Positions 9,012-17,946 of a DNA stretch of 64,000 nt are shown here, piece after piece; the stretch's first letter is position 1, and every line of letters begins with the position of its first letter. This DNA is from Pseudomonadota bacterium. GTDB lineage: Bacteria; Desulfobacterota; Binatia; Binatales; Binataceae. Where the stretch lies: NCBI GenBank assembly GCA_021324755.1, contig JAJPIL010000007.1, forward strand, positions 248,001 to 312,000, written 5' to 3'. The position numbers were made by a program, and so were the translations under genes. The notes below the pieces were generated by a model that was given only the letters and a program-made list of their open reading frames with translations, was not told the DNA's origin and did not search any database.

Positions 9012-9509
9012 TTGTCGCTCGGCTGGATGAGCGCTGAAACCAAAAGACAACGCGAAGAGCGAGTGTTGCGTCCGATGGTATCTCGCGCGATTGAAAGGAT
9101 GCGCGAGCTTTATCGGCGCAAACCAAGCTCAGCAGAACTTCAATGCTTCGGTTTTGGTTTAGGAACTGGAATCATCGTTGTCTTTGGCCTATTACGTCCG
9201 TGGCTTAGACATTATCGAGCGCCGATCTGGCCCTGGCCGGTGGGCGTCTCGCTGTGGGCAACGGCGCTTCTTTACGCTCCGGCACTGACGGTGCCGTTCA
9301 ACGTGGTCAACCTCGTCGCCAAAGCAGTGGGATGGTGTGTGACTCAGGTAGTTTGCGGAATAATTTTTTATGGGGTCTTCACGCCATTGGGGCTCGTAAT
9401 GCGGGCAAGCGGGCGTGATCCGATGGCGCGCAAGTTCGACCCTCAGGCGTCAACTTACCGAGTGCTTAGCCGCGCCCGCACTCGGGAAAGCATGGAGCGG
9501 CCATTTTAG
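9012..9509 (+). CDS. SxtJ-family membrane protein
   Basis: A 165-residue protein with a charged N-terminal arm (REERVLRPMVSRAIERM) and three hydrophobic segments: about residues 48-62 (GFGLGTGIIVVFGLL), 72-92 (WPVGVSLWATALLYAPAL) and 103-130 (AKAVGWCVTQVVCGIIFYGVF). The ending FTPLGLVMRASGRDPMARKF is the hallmark of SxtJ-family proteins, which are named from the saxitoxin cluster but are widespread beside NodU-type carbamoyltransferases and DUF5989. Function is unknown. The start may lie at Met6 (9027). Here the gene lies between SGNH copies 1 and 2, about 10.5 kb from the carbamoyltransferase. Confidence 0.75.
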   Translation: MSLGWMSAETKRQREERVLRPMVSRAIERMRELYRRKPSSAELQCFGFGLGTGIIVVFGLLRPWLRHYRAPIWPWPVGVSLWATALLYAPALTVPFNVVNLVAKAVGWCVTQVVCGIIFYGVFTPLGLVMRASGRDPMARKFDPQASTYRVLSRARTRESMERPF

Positions 9510-9676
9510 TGCTTCTCCGGTCGACCGAACGACCTCTTATGCTTATTGGAGCGATGGTTGCCGATTGTCCCAGCCGTAGGACTTGACAGCCTGCTCTCCG
9601 TAGTCAAGCTAGAAACAAAGCAGTGGTTCACAATAATTGGCGACACTGAAGCCCACGCCTAGTGAGATCTTTCGCG

Positions 9677-10930
9677 ATGTTTCTCAAGAAGACACTTGCT
9701 TTGCTTTTTGGGATCTTTACAGCTTTGCTCGTATTCGAGGTCACCATCCGCTTTACCCCTTTCGCCGAGCTCCACATGGTGACGTATGACAAATGGCGCG
9801 GATTTGCATTGCTGCCCGGAGCCCATGGATGGTACGCGCGCGAAGGACGCGCATACATAAGGATTAATCACGATGGTCTGCGCGACGTAGACCATACCAA
9901 GGCAAAGCCAAAAGGAGTGTTCAGAATAGCGGTACTCGGCGATTCGTACGCCGAAGCACAGCAGATAGACCTTAATCGCACTTTTTGGTGGGTAATGCAG
10001 GAGAAGCTCAGAGCTTGTCCTGCGCTGTCAGGGGAAAAAGTTGAGGCGATTAATTTCGGCGTGCGCGCTTACGGAACCGTCCAGGAGTGGCTTTCATTGC
10101 GTTACTATGCCTGGCAGTACTCGCCCGACTTCGTTGTGCTCGCGATCTATATCGGCAACGACATTGTCAACAATTCAGTTGTGCTGGAAGCTAATAAGTG
10201 CCGTCCGTTTTTGGTCGAGCGTCAAGGTAAATTCGTGCTGGGAGGACCGTTTTTCGACTCTCCTACTACACGTTTCCGATGTTTCGTGCGCTACGAGTCG
10301 CGCCATTCGCAGGTAGCGAATATTCTTGGAGACGCTGTGATGCGGATTCGAAGCGCGATTCGCGAGCGTCTTAATAAAAACCACAATGCGAACTCGCCGA
10401 GAGACGACGGAGCTTGGTTCCTCAACCCAGTATACGTGGAGCCTCGCGACGAAGTGTGGCGCGAAGCATGGGATGCGACCGATGCGGCTATAACGATGAC
10501 GGCAAAGGAAGCTCAAAGCCATGGTGTAGGATTTCTGGCGGTCACGCTTTCGGACGCTTTCCAAGTATATCCTGACCCGGCTCGACGCGAGGCTTACCAA
10601 CGCGCATTGGGCGTAAGCGACCTTTTCTACCCAGAGCGAAGAATCGCCAAGCTCGGTGAGCGCGAAGGTTTCGAGGTTCTTAATTTAGCGCCCATTATGC
10701 AAGCTTACGCCGACCGGTATCACGTCTATTTGCACGGTTTTCCCAATACAGAACTCGGCGGCGGCCATTGGAACGAACTCGGTCACAAGCTGGCTGGGGA
10801 ACTTATCGCGCAGCGAATATGCGATATGCTTTCGCGAGGCAGCACTGGAAGATCGATACGTGCCGGCGCCGACGAGAGCGCGCCATCGCCACCTCTGGCT
10901 CTGTCGAGCTCGCGGCAACGACAGAATTAG
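9677..10930 (+). CDS. SGNH-family hydrolase-like membrane-anchored protein, copy 2
   Basis: Paralogue of the gene ending at 8554. From the ATG at 9677 (a GTG at 9662 is in frame) it is 417 residues with an N-terminal membrane helix at about residues 6-22. It has VLGDSYAEAQQ (Ser90), NFGVRAYGTVQEW, YIGNDIVNNS and GGHWNELGHKLAG. The Asp of the usual DxxH pair is again missing. The C-terminus carries a 35-residue tail absent from copy 1, rich in Ser, Arg and Ala. It shares FxVYPDP and LHGFPNTE blocks with the other two copies. Confidence 0.8.
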   Translation: MFLKKTLALLFGIFTALLVFEVTIRFTPFAELHMVTYDKWRGFALLPGAHGWYAREGRAYIRINHDGLRDVDHTKAKPKGVFRIAVLGDSYAEAQQIDLNRTFWWVMQEKLRACPALSGEKVEAINFGVRAYGTVQEWLSLRYYAWQYSPDFVVLAIYIGNDIVNNSVVLEANKCRPFLVERQGKFVLGGPFFDSPTTRFRCFVRYESRHSQVANILGDAVMRIRSAIRERLNKNHNANSPRDDGAWFLNPVYVEPRDEVWREAWDATDAAITMTAKEAQSHGVGFLAVTLSDAFQVYPDPARREAYQRALGVSDLFYPERRIAKLGEREGFEVLNLAPIMQAYADRYHVYLHGFPNTELGGGHWNELGHKLAGELIAQRICDMLSRGSTGRSIRAGADESAPSPPLALSSSRQRQN

Positions 10931-11050
10931 AAAACAGAGCCGTGAAGATCAGAAACCGGCGCCCGCGGGTTTAGCTAACCAAATTGCGGCACCACAAGAG
11001 TCTTTTTTGATTTTGGTACCATAGGCGCCGAATTCCCGAATAGCTCCGAC

Positions 11051-12271
11051 ATGAGTCAGAAAAGAATTTGGCTTCTACGCATAACTTCGGTCTTGATAGG
11101 ATTTCTCGTGGCGCTCGTGATTCTTCAGATTGGCGTCATGGTCGCCAATCACTTTTTCCCCTACTTTTACTGTTACGATCCGGACCGTGGATGGGGTTTG
11201 CGTCCTGGGGTATCTGGTTGGTGGACACGCGAAGGACGCGCGTACGTGCAGATTAACTCACAAGGGTTACGCGATCGGGAACATCAGAAGCAGAAACCGC
11301 CAGGTCGGTTTCGCGTCGCGATACTGGGCGACTCCTATGCACAGGCGATCCAGGTGCCGCTCGAGAAAACGTTTTGGTCGGTAATGGAGCAACGCTTGCG
11401 CGCATGCCCTGCCCTTGGAGGGCGAATGCCCGAAGCGATTAACTTCGGCGTTGACGGGTACGGCACCGCTCAAGAGCTGGTGACGTTGAAACGCGACGTA
11501 TGGGCCTACCAGCCAGACGCTGTAGTGCTCGCAGTTTTCCTCGGCAACGACATACGCAACAACTCGGTGAGCCTCGAAACTAACCGGTGTCGCCCCTTCT
11601 ATACGCTCGAGGACGGACGTCTTGAGCCGATAGGACCGTTCTTCAGCTCGGCAAGTTACCGCCTGTGGTGCCTTGCTAGATTCGACTACCGGGGCATTTC
11701 TCCGTTCAAGCTCTTGGCTAAGGCAGCCGACCTGCTTTTGCACCCAGTGCGACAGCCCACGCCCGACTATCCCATTGAACCCGCGATTAATTATAACATC
11801 TATCGCCCTCCGCCAGACGAAACGTGGCGCCAGGCTTGGGAGGTCACTGAGGCTTTGATTGCGGAAATCAATCGGGAGACTCGTAAGCACAACGCGATTC
11901 TGCTGGTCGCCACGCTCGACACGGGCATTCAGGTATGGCCAGACCCGGAAGTTCGGCGCCGTTTCATGGAACAGATGGGTCTTCAGGACCTATTCTATCC
12001 CGACGACCGAATCGCCGCCTTAGGGCGCAAGGAGGGCTTCGACGTTATCTCTCTGGCGAGACCACTGCAAGAGTACGCGCAAAGCCATCATGCGTACTTG
12101 CACGGGTTTCCCAACACGCCGACCGGTTTCGGGCACTGGAACGAGCTGGGCCACAGGCTTGCCGGCGAGTTAATCGCTGAGCGGCTGTGCACCCTTGTGG
12201 CGCGTTATGACAATTCTCGAGCCGATCGTGCCGCACGGCCTGTCAGTACTTCGACCTCCTTGCCACCTTAA
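11051..12271 (+). CDS. SGNH-family hydrolase-like membrane-anchored protein, copy 3
   Basis: Third tandem paralogue, 406 residues. N-terminal membrane helix at about residues 11-32; ILGDSYAQAIQVP (Ser95); NFGVDGYGTAQEL; FLGNDIRNNS; GFGHWNELGHRLAGELIAER. It shares the opening pattern of all three copies: RGWGLRPGVSGWWTREGRAY, where the aromatic-rich loop precedes block I. The last 29 bases overlap the convergent FHA-CAP gene. Separate conservation of Ser, Gly, Asn and His in all copies argues that each is maintained, not decaying. Confidence 0.8.
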   Translation: MSQKRIWLLRITSVLIGFLVALVILQIGVMVANHFFPYFYCYDPDRGWGLRPGVSGWWTREGRAYVQINSQGLRDREHQKQKPPGRFRVAILGDSYAQAIQVPLEKTFWSVMEQRLRACPALGGRMPEAINFGVDGYGTAQELVTLKRDVWAYQPDAVVLAVFLGNDIRNNSVSLETNRCRPFYTLEDGRLEPIGPFFSSASYRLWCLARFDYRGISPFKLLAKAADLLLHPVRQPTPDYPIEPAINYNIYRPPPDETWRQAWEVTEALIAEINRETRKHNAILLVATLDTGIQVWPDPEVRRRFMEQMGLQDLFYPDDRIAALGRKEGFDVISLARPLQEYAQSHHAYLHGFPNTPTGFGHWNELGHRLAGELIAERLCTLVARYDNSRADRAARPVSTSTSLPP

Positions 12272-13712
12272 ACGACCAATCATAGCGCTGACCGTTGGCC
12301 GTCAGCGAAACGTGGTACGAAGTACCATAGCGTAACGGATACCGCGGAATCAGAACGACCGCTCCAAAAGACGCCAGCACCTTGCGGCCCCATTCCTGAT
12401 CGGCGGCATTGGGGTTCTGATAACTCGTGGCGTCAAACGCGCAATGCTCTTGCGAGATTCCGTCTGCGTCGAACTCGTGAGCGGAGAGCACCACCGGCGC
12501 TTGAACGTTGAGCTGCAGTGTGACGGCTAGGCCCGCGGGTTGAGCGTACCCGGGACAGCTCGCGAGAGGCCGAGGCCACTCTCCCTCTGCGAGCGTCCGT
12601 AAGCCGATTTCGCTATCCGGTCCCGGGAACATTACCGGCTTCGGTATCGAAGAGAACAGATTCAACGACGTCGGAAGCTCAATTGCAGACGCACATACAC
12701 CGTCCTCGCAGTATGCCCCATAGCCGACCCCGCTTACCATGGGAGAGAGCAGCGCGAGCCGATGAAACGGTCCTTTGATCCAGCCGTCGACGGCGCGCAC
12801 TAAGTCGATCGGTCGCGTTTGCGAATCAGCGAGCGGGTTATACCACTGCTCAACGTTGCTGTGCTGAGCTGCTCGCATTCCCGAGGGCGTGAACCACAAA
12901 TTGTTGGGATCCTCTTGATGCATAATTGCGCCCATGCCGAGCCCTTGCCGGATAGCTTCCTTGAAATTTTTAACCAGGTAGCGTGCGTGGTTCAGGTCTC
13001 CTTCGCTAAGCGCTGTATCCTCGACAACAGGTGTCACCTTAGCAAGCGACCGATAGTAGTTAAGGCGCGTAAGCCAAGGCTTCGAAGCTGCGGTAGGCGC
13101 CGCGGCTGAAGGGGCGATCGAAGAGACGCTTGCCGCTGAATTAGGAGGCTGCGCACTTTTCGTGGCCGCCTCAGTTGGAACCCTTAAAAATGTCGGCGCG
13201 CCAGGTGTCGACTTGGATTCAACCGCGGTCGAAAAAGGCGTTCCGCGCGACAGCGGAGCCTTTCGGTACGGCCGCAATGACGCGTACCGGACAGCTGCGT
13301 AAACAAAACCAGCTAAACCGGCGGCCAGGACGATCTTAAGCGATCGCTTCGCCGACTTTTTTAGACCCGTGATACCTTGGTTACGCGCGCCATCGCCAAC
13401 ACGCTCACCGGTTTCCTCCACGCGCAGCTCGAGAACTACCGCACCCAGCATCACCTGATCGCCTGCTTTCACTCGCGTAGGACTCGCGATCCGGCGCCCG
13501 TTTACGTAGGTTCCGTTCGTCGAACCCAGGTCTACCAGTTCCCACTCACCATCCTCGAGCTTGCGCAGCAAAGCGTGGCGGCGCGAAACGGTAGGGTTCT
13601 TGATAACGAGAGTACTTTGCTCGCTGCTGCCCAGGAGAAGGTTAGCCTCGATCAGGCGGTGCTTTTGTGGAGGTGCGCCAGCCTTTACTACGATTACGAC
13701 TCGGCTTTCCAA
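12243..13712 (-). CDS. FHA domain - transmembrane - CAP domain fusion protein
   Basis: A 489-residue protein from a TTG start. Residues about 20-98 form a forkhead-associated phosphothreonine-binding domain, with SRRH at 43-46 and DLGSTNGTYVNGRRI at about 61-75. A single transmembrane helix follows (KIVLAAGLAGFVYAAV, about 126-141), then a Pro/Ser/Ala linker. From about residue 215 there is a CAP/SCP-like domain (LTRLNYYRSLA, LNHARYLV, VDGWIKGPFHRLALLSP, GVGYG). The C-terminal 90 residues look like a small beta domain. Topology would put the FHA domain in the cytoplasm and the CAP domain outside. Ten-base tandem repeats lie at 13751-13770, just upstream. Confidence 0.75.
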   Translation of the reverse strand: MESRVVIVVKAGAPPQKHRLIEANLLLGSSEQSTLVIKNPTVSRRHALLRKLEDGEWELVDLGSTNGTYVNGRRIASPTRVKAGDQVMLGAVVLELRVEETGERVGDGARNQGITGLKKSAKRSLKIVLAAGLAGFVYAAVRYASLRPYRKAPLSRGTPFSTAVESKSTPGAPTFLRVPTEAATKSAQPPNSAASVSSIAPSAAAPTAASKPWLTRLNYYRSLAKVTPVVEDTALSEGDLNHARYLVKNFKEAIRQGLGMGAIMHQEDPNNLWFTPSGMRAAQHSNVEQWYNPLADSQTRPIDLVRAVDGWIKGPFHRLALLSPMVSGVGYGAYCEDGVCASAIELPTSLNLFSSIPKPVMFPGPDSEIGLRTLAEGEWPRPLASCPGYAQPAGLAVTLQLNVQAPVVLSAHEFDADGISQEHCAFDATSYQNPNAADQEWGRKVLASFGAVVLIPRYPLRYGTSYHVSLTANGQRYDWSFKVARRSKY

Positions 13713-13925
13713 TCCCAGAGGTTCTTTCCAAACAGTCTATAGCGTGCCTTTAGTTTTCCATAGTTTTCCCTGTTGCCAAAGTCGACCTGCCTTTCGGTAT
13801 CGGGCATCGAAGAGAAAGTTTGAGATCGATAGTGCACTCCACTATTTTATGACCTTGTGCGGTTTGTCTACATTTTTCCGAAGCCGAAGTCGGGTGGATC
13901 GGTCAGCGATTTACGAGCAAGGAAA

Positions 13926-14831
13926 ATGCGAAAGAAAAAATCGTGGACTTCAGCGATTCGAAACTGTTTGATGGTCGTTACAGCGCTGGTTGTTTCGCTT
14001 GAAGCCTGGAGCGCTCCTGCCAGAGGGATGTCGATTTTCGGCGACCTTGGTTCGGAAGTTTTCGACGACTTCGCCTACTTGGTCGATAACGTCCAGTTAG
14101 ACGCTGAGGACATACTTACGTCCCCGCTCCACATAGCTGACGAAAACAGCGTTTTTCGTTCGCCCACGTTCTACGTGGCATTCGGGGGTATAGCCGCGGT
14201 ATGGTTCGGCTCTTTCGCCTTAGACCAAACGTTGCGCAGTCATCTTCGTAGCATGGGTAGCGCAAACGCAAACCTGTTACAGGACATCAGCTACAGTTCC
14301 GTTCCCGCAGCGACCGCGGCTTTGTACGGCTACGGCCTTTTCATGGGCGATTCGGTCGCCCGCCAGTACGCTATCACGGCCGGCGAAGGCGCGGCGGTCG
14401 CGACGATCGTCGATATTGGAATCAAAGCCGCCTTCGGCCGGTTGCGTCCGCGGCAAGACTCGCACAGCCACACGCAGTTTTTCGACGGCGGTGCTTCGTT
14501 TGTGTCTGGGGACGTAACGCCGATGTTTGGGCTAGCTGCAGGCGTCAGCGAATACTTTCACAACGTTTGGTACGTTTCCCTACCTGTATACTCGCTCGCT
14601 TTGCTGGACGGCTTCGGCCGTATGGGTCATGATGCGCACTGGTTTTCGGATGTCGTGGGCGCAGCTTTTCTTGGCGCTCTCACCACGGAACTTTTCATCT
14701 ACTTACACCGAAAGCACGCAGAAGAGCCGAATCGTTGGAGGCTTATCCCCCTGACCGCCTCACAGGTCCTGCCACAATCGCGTTCGCAAAGCTTTGCCCC
14801 GGAGGGTTTAGCGATAGCTTACCAATGGTAA
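13926..14831 (+). CDS. Exported PAP2-superfamily phosphatase-like protein
   Basis: A 301-residue protein from the ATG at 13926, chosen because it gives a normal signal peptide (MRKKKSWTSAIRN then a hydrophobic core and AWSAPARG) and has AAGGA-like bases just upstream. The frame is open from 13857. The PAP2 motifs are KAAFGRLRPRQD (K-x6-RP), SFVSGDVTPMF where the usual SGH is SGD, and GRMGHDAHWFSDVVGA (R-x5-H-x3-D). Hydrophobic helices alternate along the chain. PAP2 enzymes dephosphorylate lipid pyrophosphates or phosphatidates at the envelope; the changed His makes activity uncertain. Confidence 0.75.
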   Translation: MRKKKSWTSAIRNCLMVVTALVVSLEAWSAPARGMSIFGDLGSEVFDDFAYLVDNVQLDAEDILTSPLHIADENSVFRSPTFYVAFGGIAAVWFGSFALDQTLRSHLRSMGSANANLLQDISYSSVPAATAALYGYGLFMGDSVARQYAITAGEGAAVATIVDIGIKAAFGRLRPRQDSHSHTQFFDGGASFVSGDVTPMFGLAAGVSEYFHNVWYVSLPVYSLALLDGFGRMGHDAHWFSDVVGAAFLGALTTELFIYLHRKHAEEPNRWRLIPLTASQVLPQSRSQSFAPEGLAIAYQW

Positions 14832-14870
14832 GTTATAAAAACACTCCGCTCGGCTGACGCTAGTGGTTTT

Positions 14871-15575
14871 TCATGGCCAGGGCACTTTGTAAGACTCCGT
14901 CTCGCCCGTCTCAAGGTTAGTCAACAGTACCTCGATTCGGTCGTAGCGACCGGCAGGAAAGAATACGTAGCCGCTGGCTGTGAAATCGCGGTTAAGTTTA
15001 CTCGGACGCAGAGCGAGTGACCTGAGCTGCTGGTTGGCCTGGCGTCTTGCGGCCGCGGCACCTCGGGGCGCGCCTTCAAAGGCTCCCCAACCAGCACCGA
15101 TCGCTCCGCCGAGAAGGGCGCCTCGCTTCACCCCGCCCCCCACGGCGCCGGCAAGCGCGCCCACGCCCGCGCCCAGCGCACCAGCTGCGGCACCGCTTAC
15201 TGCTGCGCTTTCCAGTACGCCAGTCAGTTCTTCGGCACCTCCGGCTAGCCGCGCCGCCTCTCCAGGAGGGATGGCAGCTATTCTTGTGCCGTTGGACAGT
15301 GCGAAGAGCTGACGCGGGTTCACCTGTCTTGGAGCTGCGTCGCCGTTGGTTATAGCAACGAACACCGGAGTCACACCGCCTACCGTAGAAGCGCGCCGAG
15401 CGATCACCGTTACTTGATTCTCCTGGGGCACTGGTACGGCGTACTGCGGATTAGATATGGGCGCTGGCGCCACTCCACATCCCGTGACCAGGATGAGCAA
15501 AAATAGAAGCGCGGTTATGCGGTGTTTCGCCTTATTGTGTTCGCTCGAACTTCTTGTCGCGTTCGGTTTGACCAT
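14871..15575 (-). CDS. Glycine-zipper lipoprotein, copy A
   Basis: A 234-residue protein from the ATG at 15575; a TTG at 15614 would add 13 residues. The signal peptide ends LILVTGCG. The mature chain has a beta-rich N-terminal part (QVTVIARRASTVGGVTPVFV), a Gly/Ala-rich stretch at about residues 120-175 (GALGAGVGALAGAVGGG, then LLGGAIGAGWGAFEG) resembling a glycine zipper that inserts in membranes, and a C-terminal module ending TASGYVFFPAGRYDRIEVLL and YKVPWP. The neighbour copy B has the same order. Function unknown; an outer-membrane structural or pore-like role is inference. Confidence 0.65.
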   Translation of the reverse strand: MVKPNATRSSSEHNKAKHRITALLFLLILVTGCGVAPAPISNPQYAVPVPQENQVTVIARRASTVGGVTPVFVAITNGDAAPRQVNPRQLFALSNGTRIAAIPPGEAARLAGGAEELTGVLESAAVSGAAAGALGAGVGALAGAVGGGVKRGALLGGAIGAGWGAFEGAPRGAAAARRQANQQLRSLALRPSKLNRDFTASGYVFFPAGRYDRIEVLLTNLETGETESYKVPWP

Positions 15576-15668
15576 CTTTTGAGCGTAAAACTGTCTTTGA
15601 TCTAACCTCTGCAAGTTTCCGAACCAAGGACTTCAAGGCCTTCAAATTGACTAGTGGGCTAGCGAAAT

Positions 15669-16469
15669 CTACGGTCCCCACGGAACCTCGTATCGCTCGG
15701 TCTCAGCATTTTCAGTATTCACAAGTAATAGCTCGACCGAGGTGTAGTTGCCTTTCGGAAAAAATACGTAGCCGCTGGCGCTAAAGCCCTTGTTAAGCCT
15801 TGCTTGAGGAAGAGTCAAAGCCGAAAGTTGTTCGCCAGCCTGACGTTGCGCTTCCGCTTGTCCGGCGGGCGCACTCTCGAAGGCACCGATACCAGTGCCT
15901 ATAGCTCCACCGTACAAGGTATTTTCCGGTACGTGCTTGGTGCCGGCGCCTACCAACGCCCCAAGCCCAGCGCCTAGGGCACCGCCCGCAGAAGCGCCGA
16001 TAAGTCCGCTTTCAAGGCTACCGGCGAGCTCATCCGCTCCGCCAGCCATTCGTGCCGCCTCTCCTAGCGGTATCGGTGCTACTCGCACCCCTTGCAGCGT
16101 AAGCGCATAAACCTGTCGAGGAAACAGCTCGCGCGCAGTCGCGTCACCATTTGTCACCGCAACGTATACCGGAATTACGTCGCCCACTGCTGGCGCAGGT
16201 TTGACCTTGACGGCAACTTTCCCCTCGGCGGCAGTAGGAATCGTATAGTCAGGATGCGCGATAGGCGCGGGAGCTACTGCTATACCGCAGGCGGTAGCTC
16301 CTACAGCCAGAGGCAGGACGAATCTAATCCTTACCAAGCGTAGGCAAAATAGGTCGCATACGTCTCGCCATTGGCCAGCTATAAAGCGCTTGCATGCGCC
16401 GTCGATGCGAGCTCGGCGCACGGGCCGACAGACGCTAGCAAAAAGACGCATCCACGTCCGCATCCGCAT
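15669..16469 (-). CDS. Glycine-zipper lipoprotein, copy B
   Basis: A 266-residue frame whose true start is probably internal, because the first ~45 residues are Arg-rich and the signal peptide is RFVLPLAVGATAC. It repeats the plan of copy A: VAVTNGDATARELFPRQVYAL, PIPLGEAARMAGGADELAG, a Gly-rich zipper (GGALGAGLGALVGAG), FSASGYVFFPKGNYTSVELL and YEVPWG. The two genes are tandem on the minus strand downstream of citrate synthase and presumably arose by duplication. They share about half their residues by eye. Confidence 0.6.
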   Translation of the reverse strand: MRMRTWMRLFASVCRPVRRARIDGACKRFIAGQWRDVCDLFCLRLVRIRFVLPLAVGATACGIAVAPAPIAHPDYTIPTAAEGKVAVKVKPAPAVGDVIPVYVAVTNGDATARELFPRQVYALTLQGVRVAPIPLGEAARMAGGADELAGSLESGLIGASAGGALGAGLGALVGAGTKHVPENTLYGGAIGTGIGAFESAPAGQAEAQRQAGEQLSALTLPQARLNKGFSASGYVFFPKGNYTSVELLLVNTENAETERYEVPWGP

Positions 16470-16614
16470 CAGCCCTACCTGAGAGGTCGACTTAAAGCGC
16501 TATGCTTTTTTGGCGGCGGAAAAGTGCTTCGAAAGCTTCTGAGAGATGGGCGGTAAAGGAAATCTTACCCCCTAACTACAAAGGCTCCCCCACTTTCTTC
16601 GCACGCCCTTAAGG

Positions 16615-17946
16615 CTATATCGCCTCGCTCACCGGCTCCTCCAGATGAGCCGGCGCAGGTCGTCTCTCGATCGGCACGTAATGCCTAAGTCCTTCGCCGA
16701 TATACACCTGACGTGGTCGAGCGATCTTTTGCTCGGGGTCCTGAACCATCTCGTTCCACTGCGCCAGCCATCCCGAAACCCTCGGTATGGCGAACAGTAC
16801 GGGGAACATTACCATCGGAAAGCCCATCGCCTGGTAGATAATTCCCGAATAAAAATCCACGTTCGGGTAAAGCTTGCGCGAAACAAAGTAATCGTCCTGA
16901 AGCGCGATCCGCTCGAGCTCGAGAGCAATATCGATAAGAGGATTCTTACCGGTCACTTCGAAAACCTCATTTGCCAGGCGACGCACAATCTTCGCTCTCG
17001 GATCGTAATTCTTGTAAACGCGATGACCGAAACCGTAAAGCAACCGCTCTCCGGCTTTGACCTGCTTTATTATCTCGGGCACCCGTTTAATCGAGCCTAT
17101 TTCCATCAGCATTCTCACGACGGCCTCATTGGCCCCGCCGTGCAATGGGCCATAAAGAGCGGCAACCGCTGCGGCCGTAGCGGAATAGGGGTCTACGTGC
17201 GAGCTCCCCACCGAACGCATCGCATTAGTCGAACAGTTCTGTTCATGGTCGGCGTGGAGAATGAACAAAACGTCAAGCGCCCGTTCGAGCACGGGGTTAG
17301 GCTTGTACTTCACTTCGGTCATCTTAAAGAGCATCGACAGGAAATTACCGGTGTAACTTAGATCATTATCCGGATACACATAGGGCAAACCCCGCATATG
17401 GCGATAAGCGTATGCTGCTAGCGTTGGAAGCTTGCCGATCAAGCGGCGGGTCTGCAGTCGGCGTGACTCCGGGTCAAATATGTTTGCCGCATCCGGATAA
17501 AACGTTGACAGGGCGCCGATCGTGCCTAGAAGCATACCCATCGGATGGGCGTCGTAGCGGAACCCGTCCATCAAGCGCTTTATGTTTTCATGTACCATCG
17601 TATGGGTCTTTATGTTGTGTTCCCAGGCTTTGTACCGCTCGATGTCAGGAAGCTCGCCCTTGATGAGTAGATAAGCAGTCTCAAGATAGTTACTGTTTTC
17701 TGCCAGCTCCTCGATCGGATAACCGCGGTAGCGCAGTATCCCCTTTTCCCCGTCAATGTACGTGATCTTGCTCTTGCACGAAGCGGTGTTGGTGAAAGCC
17801 GGGTCGTAAGACATCAAGCCAAAATCATCCTCAGACGTTTTTATCTGCCGCAAAAGCGAGGCTCGAATTACGTTGCCCTCTTCGATTGGAATTTCGTACC
17901 GCTTGCCCGTGCGGTTATCTATGATCGTGAGCGTGTTAGAAGCCAT
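16615..17946 (-). CDS. gltA: Citrate synthase (type II)
   Basis: A 443-residue enzyme condensing acetyl-CoA with oxaloacetate in the TCA cycle, cytoplasmic and normally hexameric in this family. Visible blocks are the N-terminal beta region (TLTIIDNRTGKRYEIP), GILRYRGYPIEELAE, HADHEQNCSTNAMRSVGSS, LHGGANEAVVRML (catalytic His), GFGHRVYKNYDPRA (catalytic His region) and VDFYSGI (catalytic Asp). Length matches Gram-negative type II citrate synthases. The start has a textbook ribosome binding site, GGAGG 13 bases before the ATG. The two lipoprotein genes follow on the same strand. Confidence 0.98.
   Translation of the reverse strand: MASNTLTIIDNRTGKRYEIPIEEGNVIRASLLRQIKTSEDDFGLMSYDPAFTNTASCKSKITYIDGEKGILRYRGYPIEELAENSNYLETAYLLIKGELPDIERYKAWEHNIKTHTMVHENIKRLMDGFRYDAHPMGMLLGTIGALSTFYPDAANIFDPESRRLQTRRLIGKLPTLAAYAYRHMRGLPYVYPDNDLSYTGNFLSMLFKMTEVKYKPNPVLERALDVLFILHADHEQNCSTNAMRSVGSSHVDPYSATAAAVAALYGPLHGGANEAVVRMLMEIGSIKRVPEIIKQVKAGERLLYGFGHRVYKNYDPRAKIVRRLANEVFEVTGKNPLIDIALELERIALQDDYFVSRKLYPNVDFYSGIIYQAMGFPMVMFPVLFAIPRVSGWLAQWNEMVQDPEQKIARPRQVYIGEGLRHYVPIERRPAPAHLEEPVSEAI

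Noticed and set aside
16645-17361. 238-codon plus-strand frame over citrate synthase
   Set aside because: Antisense shadow of gltA; no motif.
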